64,000 nucleotides of DNA, taken from assembly GCF_900104705.1 (NCBI RefSeq), contig NZ_LT629734.1, forward strand, positions 806,001-870,000, given 5' to 3'. Shown here piece after piece: positions 59,975-64,000 of this stretch. A program made the translations under genes and the position numbers. How positions within the stretch are numbered: the stretch's first letter is position 1; each line of letters begins with the position of its first letter. The stretch comes from Agrococcus carbonis. Its GTDB lineage: Bacteria; Actinomycetota; Actinomycetes; Actinomycetales; Microbacteriaceae. Below the pieces are notes generated by a model, which saw nothing but the letters and a program-made list of their open reading frames with translations, ran no database searches and was not told the DNA's origin.

Positions 59975-61363
59975 TCAGGCGCGGATGAGCGCGAGCACCT
60001 CGTCGCGGATCGCCTGCATCGTGGCGTCCTGCTCGGCCTCGGCGTTGAGCCGCAGCAGCGGCTCGGTGTTCGACGGGCGCACCGAGAACCACCACGCGCC
60101 GTCGGGCGAGGTGACCGTGAGCCCATCGAGCTCGTCGAGCTCGCCGCGGCCGGCGAAGGCCTCGACGATCCGCGTGTACGCGGCCGGCACGTCGGCGACC
60201 GTCGAGTTGATCTCGCCGGAGGCGAAGTAGGGCGTGTAGCGGGCCGCGAGCGAGCTCATGGGCTCGTCGTCGGCGCCGAGCGTCGCGAGCACGTGCATCG
60301 CCGCGAGCATGCCGTTGTCGGCGCCCCAGAAGTCGCGGAAGTAGTAGTGCGCCGAGTGCTCGCCGCCGAAGACCGCGCCGGTCTCGGCCATCCGGTCCTT
60401 GATGAGCGAGTGGCCCACGCGCGTGCGGACGGGGGTGGCGCCCGCGGCCGCGATCACCTCGGGCACGACGCGGCTCGTGATGAGGTTGTGGATCACCACG
60501 ACGTCCTGCTCGCCCTCGGCCTGCACGCGGCGGATCTCGCGCTCGGCGACGATCGCGGCGACGGCGGAGGGCGAGACCGCTCCCCCGCGCTCGTCGATCA
60601 CGAAGCACCGGTCGGCGTCGCCGTCGAAGGCGAGCCCGATGTCGGCGCCGTGCTCGACGACCGCCGCCTGCAGGTCGACGAGGTTCGCCGGGTCGAGCGG
60701 GTTGGCCTCGTGGTTGGGGAACGTGCCGTCGAGCTCGAAGTACATCGGCACGATCTCGATCGGCAGCGCCGGCAGCCCCGCGGCCTCGCCGAGCACCGCC
60801 GGCACCGTCATCCCGCCCATGCCGTTCGCCGCATCCACGACGACCTTGAGGGGCCGGATGCGCGAGAGGTCGACGAGCGAGCGCAGGTGCGCTGCGTAGT
60901 CGGCGAGCACGTCGCGCTCGGTGAGCGTGCCGCGCTCGGCGACCTCGACGAGGCCCTCGTCGAGGTAGCGCTGCGCTCCGTCGCGGATGGTGGCGAGCCC
61001 CGTGTCGAGGCTCACGCCGCGCGCGCCGGCGCGCGAGAACTTGATGCCGTTGTAGGCGGCGGGGTTGTGGGATGCGGTGAACATCATCGCGGGAGCGTCG
61101 AGCGAGCCCGACGCGAAGTAGGTGCCGTCGGTCGAGCACAGGCCGATGAGCACGACGTCGGCGCCGCGCGCGAGCGCGCCGTCGGCTGCCGCGGCCGCGA
61201 GCGCGGGCGACGACGGCCGCATGTCGTGGCCGATCACGATGGGGCTGCCGGTGCCGACCTCGTCGGCGAACGCGGCGCCGAGGGCTCGCACGACCTCCTC
61301 GGTCAGCTGGCCGTCGACGAGCCCTCGCACGTCGTACGCCTTCACGATCTCGCTGAGCGCCAT
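59975..61363 (-). CDS. manB: Phosphomannomutase/phosphoglucomutase
   Basis: A 462-residue alpha-D-phosphohexomutase making mannose 1-phosphate for GDP-mannose, or glucose 1-phosphate. Catalytic Ser98 in MMFTASHNPAAYNG, metal loop LAFDGDADRCFV, substrate loop GGEHSAHYYF and phosphate-binding VRPSNTEPLLRL are intact. It follows the DUF3499 gene by 7 nt; this DUF3499-manB order is conserved in actinobacteria (Rv3258c-Rv3257c). Confidence 0.94.
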   Translation of the reverse strand: MALSEIVKAYDVRGLVDGQLTEEVVRALGAAFADEVGTGSPIVIGHDMRPSSPALAAAAADGALARGADVVLIGLCSTDGTYFASGSLDAPAMMFTASHNPAAYNGIKFSRAGARGVSLDTGLATIRDGAQRYLDEGLVEVAERGTLTERDVLADYAAHLRSLVDLSRIRPLKVVVDAANGMGGMTVPAVLGEAAGLPALPIEIVPMYFELDGTFPNHEANPLDPANLVDLQAAVVEHGADIGLAFDGDADRCFVIDERGGAVSPSAVAAIVAEREIRRVQAEGEQDVVVIHNLITSRVVPEVIAAAGATPVRTRVGHSLIKDRMAETGAVFGGEHSAHYYFRDFWGADNGMLAAMHVLATLGADDEPMSSLAARYTPYFASGEINSTVADVPAAYTRIVEAFAGRGELDELDGLTVTSPDGAWWFSVRPSNTEPLLRLNAEAEQDATMQAIRDEVLALIRA

Positions 61364-61370
61364 GGTTCCT

Positions 61371-61646
61371 CTATCGCTTGTCGAATCCGGAGCTGGGGAC
61401 TGGCCGGGGCCCGGGTCGGGCTCCGGCGCTCGCGTCGCCCGGCTGGTGGCGGACGACCCGCCACCCGCTCGGCCCCGCGTGGCGATCGGCGTGCTCCTCG
61501 CAGAGGTCGTAGCTGCCCTCGATCGCGCCGCGCCTGCTGGCGGGCTGCAGGGGGCCGACGACGAGGAGCTGCTCCGCGTAGTCGACCGTGACGGTGCGGT
61601 CGGCGTACCGGCGGCAGCCGGGCCGCGAGCACACCCTGTCGTCCAT
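61371..61646 (-). CDS. DUF3499 zinc-ribbon-like protein
   Basis: A 91-residue DUF3499 protein. Two N-terminal cysteines (VCSRPGCRRYADRTV) and a later CEEHADRH pair form a probable zinc site; the tail is basic and low in order. Family function unknown; it regularly accompanies manB and an Rv3259-like gene. The ATG lies 7 nt after TACCCT (61654-61659). Confidence 0.9.
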   Translation of the reverse strand: MDDRVCSRPGCRRYADRTVTVDYAEQLLVVGPLQPASRRGAIEGSYDLCEEHADRHAGPSGWRVVRHQPGDASAGARPGPRPVPSSGFDKR

Positions 61647-61653
61647 CCGATCC

Positions 61654-61696
61654 AGGGTAGTGCCGCGGCGGCGCGCGGGCGGACGACACGTAGGAT
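61654..61696. promoter_or_regulatory. Divergent leaderless promoters
   Basis: TACCCT on the minus strand (61654-61659) is 7 nt from the DUF3499 ATG; TAGGAT on the plus strand (61691-61696) is 6 nt from the Rv3259-like ATG. The whole intergenic region is 56 bp, so the -35 regions of the two promoters overlap. Confidence 0.6.
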
Positions 61697-61702
61697 GGCG
61701 GC

Positions 61703-62125
61703 ATGCCCGCCCGTCCACGATCCCGCGGATCGCGGCACGGCCGCGGCATCCGCTCCTCCGTCGCAGGTCCCGTGCTGCCGTTCCTCTCGTCGCGCGAAAC
61801 GCGCTTCGAGGACATCGCGGCGGATGCGGCCGACTACGTGACGGCGCTGTGGCCGTCGGAGCTCGGCGACGTGCGCTTCCAGTGGGCCGACATGCCCCCG
61901 CGGGCGCTCGCCGGCCGGATCGACGAGGTGCCGGAGTGGGCGGTCGACCCCGAGCGGCGCGTCATCACGATCTTCCGCCTGCCGCTGCAGCGGCTGCCGC
62001 GGGTGCACATCGACGACCCCTGGCACCGGCAGATCGCGATCGAGGGCGCCGTCTTCCGCGCCGCGGCGGAGCTCATCGGACGCGACCCGTGGGAGATCGC
62101 GCCCGACCGCTGGCGCCACCACTGA
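61703..62125 (+). CDS. Rv3259-like metallopeptidase-family protein, no HExxH
   Basis: A 140-residue protein of the actinobacterial family divergent from DUF3499 and often named metallopeptidase. The N-terminus is basic (PARPRSRGSRHGRGIRSS), then SSRETRFEDIAADAADYVTALWP, VRFQWADMPPRALAGRIDEVP, ITIFRLPLQRLP and IEGAVFRAAAELIGRDPWEI. The zincin HExxH motif expected of a metallopeptidase is absent: the helix reads EGAVFRAAAEL. It is probably not an active protease. ATG set by the TAGGAT box. Confidence 0.82.
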   Translation: MPARPRSRGSRHGRGIRSSVAGPVLPFLSSRETRFEDIAADAADYVTALWPSELGDVRFQWADMPPRALAGRIDEVPEWAVDPERRVITIFRLPLQRLPRVHIDDPWHRQIAIEGAVFRAAAELIGRDPWEIAPDRWRHH

Positions 62126-62126
62126 G

Positions 62127-62171
62127 CTGAGCCCGGAGCGCTCACCCTCGCGGTGAGCGCGGAGGGCTCAG
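62127..62171. terminator. Nested bidirectional terminator
   Basis: Outer arms CTGAGCCC (62127-62134) and GGGCTCAG (62164-62171) enclose a 9-bp hairpin GCGCTCACC/GGTGAGCGC (62138-62146 with 62152-62160). It lies between convergent genes, directly after the + strand stop, and touches the repeat copy that follows. Confidence 0.75.
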
Positions 62172-62216
62172 GGTCGAGGAGCCCGCGGCCGGCGGGCCGC
62201 AGGCGTCGCGAGACCC
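62171..62216 (-). repeat. Copy of the interspersed GC-rich repeat
   Basis: A reversed copy: read on the minus strand, GGGTCTCGCGACGCCTGCGG, then an inner hairpin of GCGGCC-type arms, then GGGCTCCTCGACCC. It lies between a terminator and the DUF5719 stop. Confidence 0.8.
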
Positions 62217-62248
62217 GCTCCGCACAGGGTTCTCTCGACGTGCCGCGC

Positions 62249-63850
62249 TCAGTGGAGCACGAGCACGCCCTGGGCGGTCGGCCCCTGCGGGCTCGCGGTG
62301 AAGCCGCCGACGTCGCTGCCGCTGCGATAGGCGACGGAGACGACGACGTCGTCGCCCGTCACCTCGACCGCGCGGCCGCCCTCGACGCGCTGCTCGAGCA
62401 TCCCACCGGCCGGCAGCGCGAGCGCCTCGCCGTCGACCACGACCTCCTGGTCGGCGTCGGCGGCGCTCACGACGTGCACGGTCGCGCCGGGGCCGGGCGG
62501 CACGGCGATCGCCGAGGTGCCTGATCGCGGCTGGCCGCCTGCGATCCAGTCGAAGTCGTTGCCCTCGCCGGAGATCGCGACGACGCGCGCCCCCGCGACG
62601 ACGGGCGAGTCCGCCTCGACCCGGATCGCGAGCGTGCCGACGGGCAGCTCCTCGAGGGGGAAGTCGGTCACCCGGCCGGCCTCCAGCACGCCCTCCGACT
62701 CGACGGTCGAGCCGTCGGACGACTCGAACGCGAGCCGCACGGCGCCGCCGGCGGGCGACAGGAGCCGCAGCACGGGCACGGCGTCGTCGTAGTCGGGCTG
62801 CGTCTCGAGCCCTGAGGGCTCCGTCACGGCGACGGCCGGCAGCACGGCGCTCGTGAGCGCCGTCACCGGGTCGACGACGTCGAACCCGCCCCGGTCGAGC
62901 CCGCGGGTGACCGTCTGCTGCAGGTGCGCGGCGACCGGCGCGCCCGTCGACGACACCCGCACCACCGCATCCGGCACCCCGGGGGCGATGGCGGCGAGGT
63001 CGAGCACCTCGACGGTGCCCGGCGCGACCGCGATGCCCGTCGAGCCCACCGTCTCGGTGGGGCCGTCGGGCCCGAACACCGTCACGTCGACGCTCGCGCC
63101 GACCGAGGATGCGTTGGCGATCGTGAGCACGGCCTGCCGACCCGTGCGGGTGGATCCGCCGACGAGCCACTGGTCGAGCCGGGTCTCGCTGCACTCGCTC
63201 ACGGCGTAGCCGCGCACGGCGTCGACGTCGACCGACACGCTCTGGGCCGCCGAGAGGGTCGACGACTCGCCGCGCTGCACGACGCTCTCGCCGCCGTCCA
63301 CGCCGTCGTCGCCCGGCACGGTCGTCGCGGCGCGCTCCACGTCGCCGCCGAGGCTCCCGACCACGACCTCGGGCTCGGCGACCTGCGCGACGGCTTGCGC
63401 GTCGTCCCCGTCGGAGGTGCCGACGCGCAGCGCCGGCCCCGCGCACGCGCGCGACTGCAGCGGCGACGCGGGCTGGACGTGCGTCGAGGGCGGCTCCGCG
63501 CGCACGCGCGCGTCCTCGGGCACCGCGCCCGCGCCGAGCACGGCGCCGACGCCGAGCGCGACGGCCGCGACGCCCGCGAGCGCGCGGGCGCTCCAGCGGA
63601 CGACGTCGCGGCGCTCGACCCCGCGGCGCTCCTCGGCAGCCGCGTTCGCCGCCGCCTCGCGGTCGGTGAGCTCGACGTCGCTCGCGATGTCGCCCTCCGC
63701 GGGGGCGCGTTCGGCGGCGTCGGCCTCGAGCGCGAGCTCCTCCGGCGCGGGGCGGTGCGCGCGCGGCGGCTCGCCGTCCTCGATCGGCGAGGGGTCGTCG
63801 AACTCCTGCGAGTCGTCGAGCGGGCCCAGGTCCCGATCCGTGCCGGTCAT
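62249..63850 (-). CDS. DUF5719 membrane-anchored cell-surface protein
   Basis: A 533-residue protein: an acidic cytoplasmic N-terminus (~1-85), one membrane helix at about 87-112 (ARALAGVAAVALGVGAVLGAGAV), then a large external beta-rich region. Typical DUF5719 segments are LTIANASSVGASVDVTVFGPDG, GTVEVLDLAAIAPGVPDAVVRVSS and APVAAHLQQTVTRGLD. Function unknown. Its ATG overlaps the stop of the upstream glycosyltransferase by 4 nt, pointing to a role in envelope glycan assembly. Confidence 0.88.
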   Translation of the reverse strand: MTGTDRDLGPLDDSQEFDDPSPIEDGEPPRAHRPAPEELALEADAAERAPAEGDIASDVELTDREAAANAAAEERRGVERRDVVRWSARALAGVAAVALGVGAVLGAGAVPEDARVRAEPPSTHVQPASPLQSRACAGPALRVGTSDGDDAQAVAQVAEPEVVVGSLGGDVERAATTVPGDDGVDGGESVVQRGESSTLSAAQSVSVDVDAVRGYAVSECSETRLDQWLVGGSTRTGRQAVLTIANASSVGASVDVTVFGPDGPTETVGSTGIAVAPGTVEVLDLAAIAPGVPDAVVRVSSTGAPVAAHLQQTVTRGLDRGGFDVVDPVTALTSAVLPAVAVTEPSGLETQPDYDDAVPVLRLLSPAGGAVRLAFESSDGSTVESEGVLEAGRVTDFPLEELPVGTLAIRVEADSPVVAGARVVAISGEGNDFDWIAGGQPRSGTSAIAVPPGPGATVHVVSAADADQEVVVDGEALALPAGGMLEQRVEGGRAVEVTGDDVVVSVAYRSGSDVGGFTASPQGPTAQGVLVLH

Positions 63851-64000
63851 CGCCACTCCCCCGTCTCCTCGAGCCGCCGCGTGCGCACGCGCGCGCCCCG
63901 GCGCAGCGACGGCAGGGCGGCGACGACGGCACCGCCGAGCGCGACGAGCTGCCCGAGCAGCAGCCATCCCGCCCAGTCGGGCCGCTCGAGCGGCTGCGCA
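63847..64000 (-). CDS. C-terminus of a membrane protein, probably a large glycosyltransferase
   Basis: Only the last ~50 codons are in the window. They encode a final membrane helix (WAGWLLLGQLVALGGAVVAAL) and a basic cytoplasmic end (RRGARVRTRRLEETGEWR). The stop overlaps the DUF5719 ATG (ATGA). In related actinobacteria the gene before DUF5719 is a large GT2 glycosyltransferase; the visible residues fit this but cannot prove it. Confidence 0.6.
   Translation of the reverse strand, partial: AQPLERPDWAGWLLLGQLVALGGAVVAALPSLRRGARVRTRRLEETGEWR

Overview
The window is a contiguous stretch of chromosome from a high-GC actinobacterium, most likely a member of the Microbacteriaceae; Agrococcus is my best guess from overall gene style, not from a search. 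The evidence is a very high G+C content with almost exclusively G/C third codon positions, a WhiB1-type iron-sulfur regulator, mycothiol S-conjugate amidase (Mca), DUF3499, DUF4307, DUF5719 and DUF6459 proteins, a PdtaS-type histidine kinase, and GTG starts with GTGA/ATGA/TGATG gene overlaps. There is no prophage, insertion sequence, CRISPR array or rRNA operon. Nearly all of it is core or lineage-specific chromosome.

Layout. 1-5 kb: an MMPL exporter (cut by the left edge) with its TetR repressor and a double palindromic operator, a PfkB kinase, an AlaA-like aminotransferase and tRNA-Lys(CTT). 5-11 kb: peroxiredoxin, whiB1, and an operon SAF protein - CpaE-like ATPase - PdtaS with a divergent excisionase/BldC-like HTH gene. 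11-18 kb: DUF6459, mca, DUF4307, greA, AI-2E permease - ilvA, and a YcaQ-type DNA glycosylase. 18-21.5 kb: LemA and an operon of TetR, a PLP aldolase/deaminase and a lactone oxidase. 21.6-26.7 kb: ndh, DUF501, ftsB/divIC, eno, hisS. 26.7-31 kb: Pr6Pr membrane protein, a TetR/quinone-oxidoreductase divergon, a YcnI copper protein and a His-rich membrane protein. 31-36.6 kb: mazG, mfd, a lipoprotein, pth and the L25/Ctc gene.

36.8-44.5 kb is a sugar-acid locus: a five-gene operon (2-hydroxyacid dehydrogenase, idnO, idnD, gntK, gntP) that would import gluconate/ketogluconates/idonate and convert them to 6-phosphogluconate, a LLM-family F420 oxidoreductase, and divergent gnd, which feeds 6-phosphogluconate into the pentose phosphate pathway. 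44.5-49 kb holds an MscS channel, an APC permease, and a sodium:solute symporter with a 42-residue small subunit and a long structured leader. 49-64 kb holds an RlmC-type 23S rRNA methyltransferase, prs and glmU, then envelope-sugar and activated-methyl-cycle genes (GT2 glycosyltransferase, ahcY, an RmlC-RmlD fusion, galU, phosphomannomutase), tRNA-Gln(TTG), and the DUF3499 / Rv3259-like / DUF5719 block that ends in a glycosyltransferase cut by the right edge.

Three window-wide patterns stand out. (i) Many genes have a TAnnnT box exactly 6-7 nt before the start codon, as expected for leaderless mRNAs. (ii) A family of about 45-nt GC-rich inverted repeats lies mainly between convergent genes. 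(iii) GGATGC/GCATCC words look over-represented, apparently at the cost of the preferred codons. Locally, the most unusual sites are the eno terminator whose loop carries the ftsB promoter, the symporter leader with mutually exclusive hairpins, and a 63-nt tandem repeat that starts with the 3' end of tRNA-Gln.
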